From: Profftia lariciata | GTDB taxonomy: Bacteria; Pseudomonadota; Gammaproteobacteria; Enterobacterales; Enterobacteriaceae | Assembly: GCF_020541265.1 (NCBI RefSeq) | Contig: NZ_CP045925.1 | Location: 434,001 to 498,000 of the forward strand | Reading direction: 5' to 3' | Length of the DNA stretch: 64,000 nt | Shown here: positions 1 through 11,283 of the stretch, piece after piece | How the letters are laid out: each line of letters opens with the position of its first letter | Position numbering within the stretch: the stretch's first letter is position 1 | Translations under genes and position numbers: made by a program | Notes under the pieces: model-generated | Database searches by the model: none | What the model was told of the DNA's origin: nothing | Seen by the model: the letters and a program-made list of their open reading frames with translations, nothing else

Positions 1-2656
1 AATTTTATTATAAAATAAAAAATATTAATTTAAAAAGCAAGGCTATTGTTTGAAGTAATATATAGATATTTCCAAACATTAATATGTTCAATAAGAATTA
101 AGATTTTCATTTAAAATAACTATAATGCATTATTACTTAATAATGGGGAATTATTAATAAACAACATTAACTAATAAATTATTATTCTATCGATTAAATA
201 CGTTATTATTAAATAAGAAGATATGTGATTATATAAGTATATCTATTGATTAAAATATTATTATAAATAATTGATTAATAAGATTAAGATATTTCTCTTG
301 AATAAGAAATAATTTAATTAATATATTATTCCTTAATAAGTTTATTAATTTAAATAAATACATATCTATTTATTTTAGTATTAATATATTTTTAATAAAT
401 TATTATAATAAATATATCTTAAGGATATATAGGTTATTAATGTTTAAGAGTAGTATAATGAAAATTATCTAATTTGAAATTTTTATTATAATTATTATAT
501 ATAAATTTATTAAATAATGACTGAATAAATTATTATTACAATTTTTCTGCACTACTATTTATTAAATAAAGTATAGAAAATAAAACATTATATTTTATGC
601 TAATTACTTAATTATTAAAATTATATTAAATATGTATCATATATTTAATAATATATATAATTATGTATTTCTTTAAAAGAAATATAATATATTTTATATC
701 TTAGTTATGCTAAGATATATTAGAGTTATTTATAATTTATAATAATTATTTTTAATAATTAATATATCTAAAATATATTATATAGTATCTTTATTCTTAT
801 AATTTTTCAATAATTTTTTTAAATCTAGTAATACTCTATATAAGAATTGATAATAAATTAGTTATTCATCATAATCAATTAACATTATATTAGTAATATT
901 ATCTAATAAATAAGATAATGTATGAACATTATAGTTATATAACTTATATAATATTACTAAAATACTAGATCTATATTATTTATAGATTATGTGCTTTAAT
1001 ATTTTATTGTAATGTACTAATTATAAAAAAATTATCCAAGATATTTATTAATACAATGATAATTTATTATCAATCATAAACTAAATATATAAAAAATATT
1101 ATTTTTAATTTTAATATATTGTATATGTAATTTTTAAAATTATATTATGTTAAATATGTCTAATTAATATTATAAATCTTCAAGAAAATATAGATAATAC
1201 ATTTTAAATTTATTTTAAAATGTTACTACTTATTAAATAAATTCAACATATTCAATTATTTATATTATTTAAATAAAATTTTATCTTAATTTATAATTTC
1301 TTTTGAAAATCATAAAAAATATTTTTATGATGAATAATTTAATATTATTACTGATACATTTTAATTTTATTTTTTACTAAAACTATATCTTATCATATAA
1401 GATATATCATTACATTTCTAATAATATTTAAATCATATTAATGTATATTATTTATAAACAAACAAAATAACATATTTTTTTAAATAAAAAATCTACATTT
1501 GTAATCTATCTATCAATAGTATATTTTTGAATAACATTTTATTAAATTATCATTAATACATAATCAATGATTTAATTTTGTAAAAATTGTTCAGCAAACT
1601 TGTTTTATATTTATATTTAATTAGTACGCAAATAATATATAATATTTATTAAGTTGTTATGTATGTATGATATAAAATATTTTATATATTTTAACAAAAA
1701 TAACATATTTTAATTATATATTATAGATACTTATCAAGTATGTTATTATCAATACCTAATAAAGTATGACTTGATTAGGTATTTTATTATGATCTGAATC
1801 ATTATATGTATAATAAATACACTATATTATAGTTATAGTATATTATCCTTATAATATAGCATAATTAATATTATTTAGATATCTATCTTAAATATGTTAA
1901 TATTTTTCATATTATTATTTATATTTAGAGTATAAAAATTATTAAATATACTAATCTTAAATAATAGTAAATGTAGATTGTATATTTTGAATACATAATA
2001 GTATAATTAACTTAAATCTTATAAAGATGATAATAATTAAAGAAAACCATTGAAGATATTAATATTAATAAAATTAAATATGAAAATAATTTTTATGTTT
2101 TTATAAGATCATACAATAATTAATTAAGATATAATCTTGTATTATGTACTGAGTTATTTATAATAATTAACTAGATATTTTAACAATGCTTAATTAATAG
2201 GTATTATCTATGAATTGCGTAATTTTTAGATGTAAATATTTACAATGTATTATGTAAAAGATATTATACACTCTTTTATATAGCTTGTATGTTAATGCAG
2301 TATAATTATTATTATTAGATAATGCTTTGTAATAAATATATTTGAATAATTATTTAATTATAGTTTTTTAATATAATATACTAATAATAATTAGTAATAG
2401 CTTGAAATAACACACAAGTAATGAATATGAAAATGATTATTACAAGAATAATTTTTATGTTATTAATTAAAAGATAAGACTTATAGTTTTTAATAAATTT
2501 ATATTTGATAACATAATGCTAAAAATAATCTAACAATATATCTTGTATATACTACATAAATTTTCTAAATAATTTAACTTTTTATAAAAATATAAATTTT
2601 ATAATACAATAATCATTAATATATAAAAAATTTCTGTTACTTAAGGAAACTACATA
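1..2656. other. gene-free AT-rich region
   Basis: About 2.7 kb upstream of bamC in which I see no open frame of useful length and no tRNA-like or GC-richer RNA segment. In E. coli dapA precedes bamC; nothing resembling dapA is visible here. The only structure that stands out is the hairpin at 1751-1783, listed separately. Shorter perfect stems (10 bp at 695-719 and at 1384-1406) also exist, but stems of that size are expected by chance in DNA this rich in A and T. The tract is best read as decayed intergenic or pseudogene DNA. Confidence 0.6.
1751..1783. terminator. hairpin, possible relic terminator
   Basis: The arms AATACCTAAT (1751-1760) and ATTAGGTATT (1774-1783) pair perfectly. After one A/G mismatch the pairing continues with AAGT (1762-1765) and ACTT (1769-1772) around an ATG loop, giving roughly 15-bp arms. 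It contains several G-C pairs in a region almost devoid of G and C and is followed by TTATTATG, a weak T-rich tail. It might be the terminator of a gene that has since vanished. No gene lies within 800 bp, so function is unproven. Confidence 0.35.
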
Positions 2657-3313
2657 GTGTACTTAGTACAAAAATTATTGTTGTTTTTCTTTATAAGAAT
2701 TTGTTTAGTTATGATGATACCTGCATGCTCAACTAATCAACTTTATAAACATCAGATTAATGGTACAGAACAGTATCTTCATGCTTCTATGTTATCTGAT
2801 TTAAAAACACCAAAGGGAATAATACTACCACTTCACAATAATACTTATAATATTCCTATGTTTTTAGGTAATGGTAAAATTGGTAAATCTCTGGATATTA
2901 GACCACCAGTACATATTTTACCTTTATTAAACAATTCCTTTAGTTATTTGACTAATAATATAGCAACTGTATTAATTGACAATATTTTAAAAGAAAAAGA
3001 TCTGTGGACTGAGGTTATACATGTTATTAAACAAAATAACTATCCTATTTCTTATTATAATTATGCAGAAAAAAAAATAATAACTAATTGGATTATATTT
3101 CAACAAGTTGATAAAAATTTACAGTATAAAGGTCGCTATCAAATTTCTATACAACAAAAAAATAACTATCAAACCGCATTTATTGTTAAATCACTAAATT
3201 TACAACAAGGAAATACCATTATTACTGAGGAAGATAATATTCAACGTTATACAATTTATGTAATAAATGATTTATTAGGCGCATTAGCTTATAACCACCA
3301 AATTGATCAATGA
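2657..3313 (+). CDS. bamC: BamC outer-membrane assembly lipoprotein, C-terminally shortened
   Basis: BamC (NlpB) is an accessory lipoprotein of the BAM complex that folds beta-barrel proteins into the outer membrane, bound mainly through BamD. The GTG start is supported by AAGGAA at 2643-2648. A signal peptide ends in the lipobox IPAC with the lipidated cysteine at residue 24. The following YKHQINGTEQYL, GKSLDIRPP, and YKGRYQIS segments match the unstructured N-terminal lasso and first helix-grip domain of enterobacterial BamC. The protein ends at 218 residues, whereas E. coli BamC has 344, so the whole second helix-grip domain is gone. No continuation is visible in other frames. Its partner BamD is encoded at 24645-25364. 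Identity is confident; whether the short form works is inference. Confidence 0.9.
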   Translation: MYLVQKLLLFFFIRICLVMMIPACSTNQLYKHQINGTEQYLHASMLSDLKTPKGIILPLHNNTYNIPMFLGNGKIGKSLDIRPPVHILPLLNNSFSYLTNNIATVLIDNILKEKDLWTEVIHVIKQNNYPISYYNYAEKKIITNWIIFQQVDKNLQYKGRYQISIQQKNNYQTAFIVKSLNLQQGNTIITEEDNIQRYTIYVINDLLGALAYNHQIDQ

Positions 3314-4355
3314 TATGATTATGCTAACTCTTAGTATACTATAGTATATAAAAATTATTATTTATGAGATAAATAAAATTATTTTTTATCTTAATGTATT
3401 ATTTATATTCTGTATAAGATTATTTATAATTACATTAATGAGATTTTCTTAAGAAAAAATACAATAATAAGTAACTATAATTAAATAATTATAAAATTAG
3501 TACATGTAATTTATATTTATACATTATTATAATTAAATATATTATTTTTATAGTAAAAATTAATATAATGACATATCTATCAATTATCATAAGTCATTGT
3601 TATATACTATATAATATGTATATTAATAATTTATATGCAGACTATTGCATAGTAAATAGTTAAATAACTTATCATTGCAGATTTTTAAAATCAATTAATA
3701 CAATCTCTAAAATTTTAATAACTATGATATAATAGTTATCATTATAAATGATATATTTAATATATTATATATATAATTCAATAAATAATATAAAATATAT
3801 TTTACTATGAATAGTAATGATATAGTATATCTTCTAAAGATAATATTTAATATATTTATTTCGTTATACCAGTAATAAAGTAGTTATATATATACAATAT
3901 ATTTATGTTAATATTATCATAAGTAATAATCATTTAATTATTGTATATAATATATATTAATATAGAATATATTATGAATAACTTAAAAAGTTAATTACTT
4001 ATAGATTTATTTTTAGTAAACTATTTATAATAATAAACCAATACAAATAAAAAACTTTATAAAAATTGATCTTAATGTTATGTAATTTAGTTTTAAAACA
4101 TATAAATTTTTTAATGATAAATTATATTTTAATTACATAAAAATATTTTATTTTATTTATTAACTATAATTCTTTGCTAAAATTAAATATTATCCGTAAT
4201 ATTTGTGGTAAAAAATAAACATGCTAGTAACTTAAGCTGTATATATTTAATGTATTGTAGTACTTATAGTAGTAAGTTATATCTTTTTAAGATAAATATG
4301 TTTTATATATTAATTAATGCTAATTATCAATGAATAGATTATTTATATAATAAAT
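3314..4355. other. gene-free spacer between convergent bamC and kefB
   Basis: About 1 kb of A/T-rich sequence with no supported gene. purC, which follows bamC in E. coli, is not here. A small TATGCA/TGCATA stem at 3634-3651 is the only GC-containing dyad I noticed, and it is too short to call a terminator. Confidence 0.6.
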
Positions 4356-6164
4356 TTATTTATCCCACTTATTTATATATTTTTCTTGTTTTTGCATTTC
4401 ATATTGAAGGATATCTTCTAATTCTAGTTTATCTTCTTTTATACATGAACTCTGTGTGATATCAACTTTATGATAGGACATGAGTTTTTTTAACATACGT
4501 ATATCTAAACGACGAAAGTTCTGTTTAGCTTTATATGCTTTATGTGCATTCATACCTATCTCTATTAATGCCTTATGACCTAAATCTAATGCACTAGAAA
4601 ATGTTTCACGACTAAACTGATGTACGCCGGCTACAATAAGTTCATGTGCTTCAACTCGGCTACGTGCTCTCGCTAATATTTTTAAATGCGGAAAATGTTG
4701 TTTACACAAATATACTATCGTCATTATATCTGCTGGTTTATTGCAAACAATAATAATAGCTGTAGCATTGGCTATACCAGCTATATGTAAAAGTTCTAGC
4801 TCAGTAGCATCTCCGTAATAAACCTTATAACCATAACGACGAATTATACTTATAGTACTAACATTACGCTCTAAAATAGTAATACGTATTTTATTCATTA
4901 CTAATAGACGTCCTATAATTTGGCCAAAACGACCAAAACCTACGATAATAACATGAGGTTTATGTTCATCTGTAATAGAAGATGATTTTTTATGTATTTT
5001 CGACTTATTATAACGTTTTTCTAATATTTTATCGACTATTTTCATCATTAGAGGAGTAGTTGCCATAGAAATAGTTACAATGACTGATAATAAAGCTATC
5101 TGATTTTCTTCTAGTAATTTTTGAATACTAGCTGCCGAAAAAAGTACAAATGCAAACTCGCCACCTTGACTTAGCACAGAAGCAAGCTGTATTCTTATGG
5201 GGCTACGAATACCTATAATTCGAGCTAAAAGATATAATATACCACTTTTTATTAAAATTAAAATTATTACGCCTATTAATATTAAGAATAAATGAGTATA
5301 TAAAATGCTAACATTTAATGACATACCAACGGAAATAAAAAATAATCCCAGAAGTAATCCTTTAAAGGGCTCGATAGACATTTCTAGTTCATGTTGAAAT
5401 TCGCTTTCAGCTAATAGCACACCTGCTATAAAAGTACCCATTGCCATTGATATACCTAATATCTCCATTAAGATAGCTGATCCTAAAACGACTAATAATG
5501 CTGCAGCAGTAAATATTTCACGTATACCAGTTGCAGTAATGTAACGAAAAATAGGACGTAATAAATAATTACCTCCAATTAACATGCCTAATAGTACACT
5601 AATTTTTATTATAATAAATATCCAATTAATTTTTTGGATATTAGAACTTACGAGCACAGGAATTAATGCTAATACAGGAATAACAAGCATATCTTGAAAT
5701 AATAGTACCGAAAATCCAAGTTTTCCTCCTTCATTAAGATCCATATTTTTTTCTTGCATAATTTGTAAGGCCATGGATGTTGATGACATAGCTAGCCCAA
5801 TACCTACAATAATAGCTGCTTTCCATGATAAATTTGTTAGTAATAATAATCCGCATAGAGTAGTAGAAGTTATTAAAACTTGTCCTGCACCAATGCCAAA
5901 AATTGATTTTCTTAAAGTCCATAATTTATTTGGTTTTAGTTCTAAACCAATAAGAAACAATAAAAAGACAACACCTAATTCTGAAAAATGAAGAATTGCA
6001 TCAACATCTCGAATAAATCCTAGACCCCAAGGACCAATTATAATACCTGTAATTAAGAAACCCAGTACAGTGCCAATACCAATTCTCTGGGCAATGGTTA
6101 CTACCATAACTGCTGCAAATAAAAATAGTATTATTGCAGGTAATAGTGAGCTATCTTCAGTCAT
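4356..6164 (-). CDS. kefB: glutathione-regulated K+/H+ antiporter KefB
   Basis: Inner-membrane potassium efflux system that in E. coli is held shut by glutathione and opened by glutathione adducts, acidifying the cytoplasm to protect against electrophiles such as methylglyoxal. The 602 residues match the KefB length (601). The N-terminal two thirds is a multi-pass CPA2 exchanger domain with GPWGLGF, FLIGLEL and LLFQD motifs; the C-terminal part carries a Rossmann-type KTN/TrkA-N domain with VGFGRFGQ near residue 405. FRRLDIRML and FSRETFSSAL near the end fit KefB rather than KefC. The flavoprotein partner KefG, normally just upstream, is not recognisable; only the doubtful small frame at 6157-6465 occupies its place. 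Confidence 0.95.
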   Translation of the reverse strand: MTEDSSLLPAIILFLFAAVMVVTIAQRIGIGTVLGFLITGIIIGPWGLGFIRDVDAILHFSELGVVFLLFLIGLELKPNKLWTLRKSIFGIGAGQVLITSTTLCGLLLLTNLSWKAAIIVGIGLAMSSTSMALQIMQEKNMDLNEGGKLGFSVLLFQDMLVIPVLALIPVLVSSNIQKINWIFIIIKISVLLGMLIGGNYLLRPIFRYITATGIREIFTAAALLVVLGSAILMEILGISMAMGTFIAGVLLAESEFQHELEMSIEPFKGLLLGLFFISVGMSLNVSILYTHLFLILIGVIILILIKSGILYLLARIIGIRSPIRIQLASVLSQGGEFAFVLFSAASIQKLLEENQIALLSVIVTISMATTPLMMKIVDKILEKRYNKSKIHKKSSSITDEHKPHVIIVGFGRFGQIIGRLLVMNKIRITILERNVSTISIIRRYGYKVYYGDATELELLHIAGIANATAIIIVCNKPADIMTIVYLCKQHFPHLKILARARSRVEAHELIVAGVHQFSRETFSSALDLGHKALIEIGMNAHKAYKAKQNFRRLDIRMLKKLMSYHKVDITQSSCIKEDKLELEDILQYEMQKQEKYINKWDK

Positions 6165-6465
6165 AAATAAACCATCTATAGAAAGAACTGGTTCTATATA
6201 TTTGTAATAAGATTTGATATTTATTCTTAATATAGTCGTTGTTAATTTTTGAGATTAATGCACTACTTATGTATAATAAGTAATATTTATCATCAATACC
6301 ATTACGAAACTTTAAAGAATTTAAAAATGTTTTCATTATATATTGTTGATTATTATTTATATGGTCAATTAATATAGGATACTTTATAGTAAATAAATTT
6401 ATAATAATATTTTTGAGACAACACTTGTATATGCTTGTGTAAAAGAATAACATATTAAAGTACAT
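6157..6465 (-). CDS. doubtful small ORF overlapping the kefB start
   Basis: A 102-codon ATG frame whose TGA stop lies inside the first codons of kefB (8-nt overlap), an arrangement typical of translationally coupled genes. It sits where kefG would be in enterobacteria, but at 102 codons it is shorter than KefG (about 184) and I see no KefG motif. Composition is dominated by I, N, K, Y and F, as expected from translating non-coding A/T DNA. A stop-free stretch of this length is only mildly surprising in 64 kb. It may be a last remnant of kefG, or nothing. Confidence 0.2.
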   Translation of the reverse strand: MYFNMLFFYTSIYKCCLKNIIINLFTIKYPILIDHINNNQQYIMKTFLNSLKFRNGIDDKYYLLYISSALISKINNDYIKNKYQILLQIYRTSSFYRWFIYD

Positions 6466-9034
6466 ATCATATACTTTATAAATGTAAAATGACTGTAATT
6501 ATATAATTAGTATTTAAATATAATAAGATGATGTTTATACAGTATTTATGACATATTATGCATATAAACAAAATTATTAAAATAATTGTTATTATTATTT
6601 TATTATATGTATTACATATAACATAATATAAAAAATTTTGTAATTTTAAGTAAAAATATCATAGTAATAATTATGATATTTTTATCTTTTTTATAAAATG
6701 ATAATGAGTAGATATTATAAATATTATTAAGTTTATCTAATAATAATTATTATTCTACTTATTTTCTTAATACTAATTATTGTGTACGTAATAAATAATC
6801 ATTTATCATATTATAAGTGTAATAAAATATTATGATTGTATGATTATAATTACTTTATTTATGTAATATAAAATATATATGATATATCTAATAATTATGT
6901 TGAATTAGGCTAGTAAACTTTATAAGTTTACTAGAAGAATAATAAATATTATTATTTTATTAAAAAATGTAATTATTTAATAAAAAATAAACTTAGTAAT
7001 ATCAAAATTTTAGTATTTTTTAAAGATTATTGATAATGTTATTGACAATAATAATTGTTGTTTTGTATTTTTATTAAAGTAAAATATTATTATATAAATA
7101 TATAATTATTTTTAATTTATAGAATAAATTGTTTATTATATCATATATATTTATTGTATATTAATTTCAAGAATTAAAAAAAATTATTTTATTATAATTT
7201 TCATTATTTGTAATTAATCTTACTCTAGAAATATTTTTATATTATATAATTTAATAAAATAATATGATTTCTGTTATAGAATCCTGATTACTTGTTACAC
7301 AGTACTCTATAATTAAGTTATAAGTAGTAATAATAAAAATTACTGTATATTTAATAAATATATTATTGATTTCATAAAGTTCTTTATCTTTAAAAAAATA
7401 AATACTTATAATATATTATAATATTAATTTTTATAGTATCAACAAATATACTGAAATAATTATATTAATATAATTTATATAAACATAACTATCTTAGTTA
7501 AATTGACATCAAAATATTATAGTATAACTTATTAGTTATTTTAATATATAGCAAATTATCAAAGTAAAATAAATTCATTACTTATGATACTTAAATCATT
7601 TTATTAATAAGTTAATAATTAAAGAAAATAAATATGATTTAGTAAAAAATATTTATTTTTTAAAATATTAATTTTTATTAATTATTATATTTATAAAATT
7701 TATAATTATATGAAATGCATTAAATAAAATTTATTAAAATAAATATTTTATTTATATTTAATTAGTATTGTAATAAAAAAAATACATTTATTAAATATCA
7801 TTTGCAGTAATTTACTATTTAAAATATTTATTTATTACTATGAATATTTATATTAAGTAATCTTATTATTATAGATGCAAATTTTTTATATATATTACTA
7901 TATAATAGTATTTTTTAAAAAAACTTTAAAATTATTTATTTTATTTTTTAAATAATATTTATTATAGTAAATATCTCAATAATACTATAATTTATATTAT
8001 AATAATTAGTAATTTATAATTATTTTCATTATAATAATATTTAATATTATTATCTTAAGTCAGATGAGATAACAAAAATATAATACACAAGTTTATCTTA
8101 TTGCTTAATTTAAGCATATAATTAATGCAATTGATCTATAATAATAACAATTAAATGAAAAATTAAATATATATGTATAATATATATTAAATTCAATAAT
8201 CAAAAATATATAACATATTTATAATCAAATAATATAACACTATAAAATCAATATTAAATATATTTAATATAATAAAAATGTTTAAATATAACTATGATAA
8301 CATATAATATGTATGTGATATATATTGTCTTTAATAAAAAGTGTAATTTTATATGATACAATCATAAGTCATTTTATGACTATGATTCTTGAGGCCAATA
8401 TTATTTAATAATAAATAATAAAAATATTAAATATGTCTATTTAATATTAAATAATATATTTATATAATATTTTATAAATAAAATATATTCTTAGTATTAA
8501 TATTATTTCTATAGTAAATTAGGTAAAATAATAATATTATTATCTATAATGAATGTCTTATAGATCATACTACTTAATTATAAATTAATGTGTTATAAAT
8601 AAAAAAAATACTTTTATTTAAATTAATTCAAAAATCTATCACAAAAAATAAAATTTTTAGTACTGTTATTAAAATGGATGATTAATAATAAAAATTTTAT
8701 AGTGTTTATTAAGCGTATAAAGCAAACAATATTATTGTAATATTTTATTATAAAAATAAATTATTTTGAATAAATGTTTTGTGCATTAATATATAAATAT
8801 ATTTAAAATAATAATATTAAAATTTAATATTTTTGATATGAATATATATAAATAATGGTATAAAATAAAATATTATTTTTTATTACTTTGATGATTATTT
8901 ATTAAAATTAATTCAATATGTTATATTTTAAGTATAACATAAGTATAATTTTTATCATTCTAAATAACATATTTTTTAATACTGATACATTTATAAAATG
9001 TTTGTTAAAAAATAAAAAATTATTTTTTTGAACA
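6466..9034. other. gene-free AT-rich region
   Basis: About 2.6 kb between kefB and aroE without any supported coding or RNA gene. A bulged stem at 8360-8387 (AATCATAAGTCAT paired with ATGACTATGATT, one extra A) is the only noticeable dyad, and it lacks a T tail. The rest is low-complexity A/T sequence. Confidence 0.6.
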
Positions 9035-9844
9035 TTATTCGCGTATTTTTTGTAGTACTGATAATCTTTCCGGCATAATGCCATGCCATAATAAAAATGA
9101 ATGAGCTGCTTGTTCTACTAACATGCCAGAACCATCAGCTAATTGTTGTGCACCTTTATTTTGAGCCCAAGATAAAAAAGGTGTTAGTGTTGTTTGATAA
9201 AAAAGATCATAGCAAGAAGTATGTTTATTGATAATCTCGGAAGGTATTTCCGGTACTATACCATGAATGCCTGACGATGTTGCATTTATTATCAAATCAA
9301 ACTTTTTGTCTTGAAGTTGATCAAAAGTAATAGAAGTAATATTACCTAAATAACTAAAGATCCTAACTAGTTCTTGCGCGCGACTATAAGTTCTATTGGT
9401 AATAGTAAGGTTACATTTTATTGACAATAATGGTTCAATTATACCACGTGCAGCACCACCTGATCCTAGCAATAAAACTTTGGTTTTAGAACTAATCATA
9501 TTTAAACGCTGCATATCACTTAGTAGACCTATACCATCAGTATTATCGCCTAATAAACAACCATTTTTTAAAATTTTTAAAGTATTTACCGCTCCTGCTA
9601 ATAAAGCTCTTTGAGTTAATTCATCTGCATAATGATAAGCTTGTTCTTTAAAAGGGGTTGTAATATTTGCTCCAATGGCTTCTTTACATGCAAAAAATGA
9701 TTTAATATTTTGTTGAAAGTTATCAATAGGAGTTAAAATCATGTCATAATCAAGAGCAATACCAGTCTGTTTACTAAATAATTGATGTATGAATGGTGAC
9801 TTGCTATGCTTAACAGGATTCCCAAAAATTGCAAATTTTTTCAT
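9035..9844 (-). CDS. aroE: shikimate dehydrogenase
   Basis: Reduces 3-dehydroshikimate to shikimate with NADPH in the cytosol, a step towards chorismate, hence tryptophan (trpEG at 57.3 kb), phenylalanine, tyrosine and folate. 269 residues against 272 in E. coli. The substrate-binding SKSPFIH is at residues 14-20; the catalytic lysine (K66, TTPFKE) and aspartate (D103, DNTDG) are present; the NADP loop GSGGAA is at 127-132 and the adenine-phosphate clamp NRT at 150-152. It lies 8 bp downstream of tsaC, the same order as in E. coli, so co-transcription is likely. No sign of decay. Confidence 0.97.
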   Translation of the reverse strand: MKKFAIFGNPVKHSKSPFIHQLFSKQTGIALDYDMILTPIDNFQQNIKSFFACKEAIGANITTPFKEQAYHYADELTQRALLAGAVNTLKILKNGCLLGDNTDGIGLLSDMQRLNMISSKTKVLLLGSGGAARGIIEPLLSIKCNLTITNRTYSRAQELVRIFSYLGNITSITFDQLQDKKFDLIINATSSGIHGIVPEIPSEIINKHTSCYDLFYQTTLTPFLSWAQNKGAQQLADGSGMLVEQAAHSFLLWHGIMPERLSVLQKIRE

Positions 9845-9852
9845 TTATATTC

Positions 9853-10431
9853 TCATTTTCTAAACAATTTATTAGTTAGTGCATCTCGAATTTCAGATGG
9901 ATATAGATTATGACCAATTGTTAAATCAAGCATATTCAAGTTATAACCAAAATGTAAACGTACTTCTTGCGCTGTACGACAAGGCTTAAGACCATTTATA
10001 TTAGCACTTGTAGAAACCAACGGTTTACCAAACTGTTCACAAAGTATTTGAACTACAGGATGATAACTAACACGTACAGCAATAGTGGAAAAACTACCTA
10101 TTAGCCATTTAGGAGTTGTTCTTTTTATAGGCATCACCCAAGTAACTGGTTTATATTTATAAGAAAACATTTGTTGTAATCTTGTATCTGATAATTTAGT
10201 ATCGTCAATATATGGTAATAGTTGTTCATATTTTGCAGCCACTAAAATTAAACCTTTATTATATGAACGTTGTTTTAAATTATATAAAGTATGCACTGCA
10301 GATTCACTATCAGGATTACAACCTAAACCGAAAACCGCTTCAGTAGGATAAGCAATAACTTTTTGATTATTTAACTCATTTAGCACAGTAACTAATAATG
10401 TTTTTTGTTGTTTATTTTGTACTATTTTCAT
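9853..10431 (-). CDS. tsaC: threonylcarbamoyl-AMP synthase TsaC
   Basis: Makes threonylcarbamoyl-AMP from threonine, bicarbonate and ATP, the first step of t6A37 modification in ANN-decoding tRNAs; an essential function in E. coli. The 192 residues include AYPTEAVFGLGC near the N-terminus, KQRSYNKGLIL, and KPLVSTSANI followed by the PSEIRDAL tail, all typical of the YrdC/TsaC family. The usually conserved PGPVT is altered to YKPVT, a local drift. yrdD, the topoisomerase-like zinc-finger gene upstream in E. coli, is missing, leaving a 378-bp gap to smg. Confidence 0.95.
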   Translation of the reverse strand: MKIVQNKQQKTLLVTVLNELNNQKVIAYPTEAVFGLGCNPDSESAVHTLYNLKQRSYNKGLILVAAKYEQLLPYIDDTKLSDTRLQQMFSYKYKPVTWVMPIKRTTPKWLIGSFSTIAVRVSYHPVVQILCEQFGKPLVSTSANINGLKPCRTAQEVRLHFGYNLNMLDLTIGHNLYPSEIRDALTNKLFRK

Positions 10432-10809
10432 TTTATTTGATTAATTTATTGTAAATTAACTATAATATTACTATAATTAACAAAATTAATACATTTAATG
10501 TTAGGTTATATTATAATAACCATTATTATAATATACATTATATGTATTCTTATTTATCTTATAAAATCACAATAAAATAAAATTTAATAAATAATGCAAC
10601 AAGTAATAAAATATCTATTTATTTAGTTGATTCAATATAATAAAATATTACTTGCTAGATATTATATAGTACATAAAAATTAATAAAAAATTTATAAAAT
10701 CTTAACAAAAACAATGTTTTTATACTTTTTATTTTAAATAAATTATTACTAAATAATAAACATAATAACTGACTGCATTAATATTACTTTAATTTATGCA
10801 ACGAAATAG
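10432..10809. other. gene-free gap at the lost yrdD position
   Basis: 378 bp separate tsaC from smg; in E. coli yrdD occupies this place. I see no zinc-finger cysteine codons or open frame left. A GGTTAT/ATAACC stem at 10504-10521 lies in what would be the tsaC leader, but it is short enough to be chance. Confidence 0.55.
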
Positions 10810-11283
10810 TTAATGTAAGTATCCATCACGAAAGTCAAACAATAATTCTTCCATTTGTTTATAAGCATATTCATGACCAGGAATGTTAAATAGAACGATC
10901 AATACTACCCACTCTAAATCCTCAAGATTTAATTGATCTGCATCTAGTGCCATAACACGATCAATAACCATTTCTCTTGTTTCAGGAGTTAATAATTTAA
11001 TTTGCTCAAGAAAAAGTAAAAATCCTCGGCACTCACTATTGAGACGTATAATCTCGTCATCTGTATAAATACGCATTACATTTGTATTTGTACATGCAGT
11101 ATATGGCATGGTATTATTTTCTTGCATTATAGCTAGCTTCTCCAACCAACCTAGGGCATTATATATGTCTTTTTTTGCAAACCCTACACGAGTTAAATCA
11201 TCAGTAAGCTTATCTTGATCAACTTGAATACCCGATGCAGTATGTATATAAGTTTCAAAAAGATACATTAATACGTCGAACAT
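10810..11283 (-). CDS. smg: Smg protein, DUF494 family
   Basis: Conserved gammaproteobacterial protein of unknown biochemical role, encoded in the dprA-smg-yrdD-tsaC-aroE neighbourhood. The 157 residues equal the E. coli length, beginning MFDVLMYLFETYIHT and containing CRGFLLFLEQI, TREMVIDRVMALD and the VLFNIPG segment near the C-terminus. The ATG at 11283 is preceded by AGAGGG at a good distance. A second copy of ATGTTCGAC, followed at once by TAA, lies 24 bp upstream in the same frame. dprA, upstream in E. coli, is absent. I do not assign a function beyond the family name. Confidence 0.93.
   Translation of the reverse strand: MFDVLMYLFETYIHTASGIQVDQDKLTDDLTRVGFAKKDIYNALGWLEKLAIMQENNTMPYTACTNTNVMRIYTDDEIIRLNSECRGFLLFLEQIKLLTPETREMVIDRVMALDADQLNLEDLEWVVLIVLFNIPGHEYAYKQMEELLFDFRDGYLH

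Noticed and set aside
1384..1406. Perfect 10-bp stem with 3-nt loop, and a similar one at 695-719
   Set aside because: Several stems of this length are expected by chance at this A/T content.
5773..5991. 72-codon plus-strand frame opposite kefB
   Set aside because: Antisense shadow; no independent evidence.
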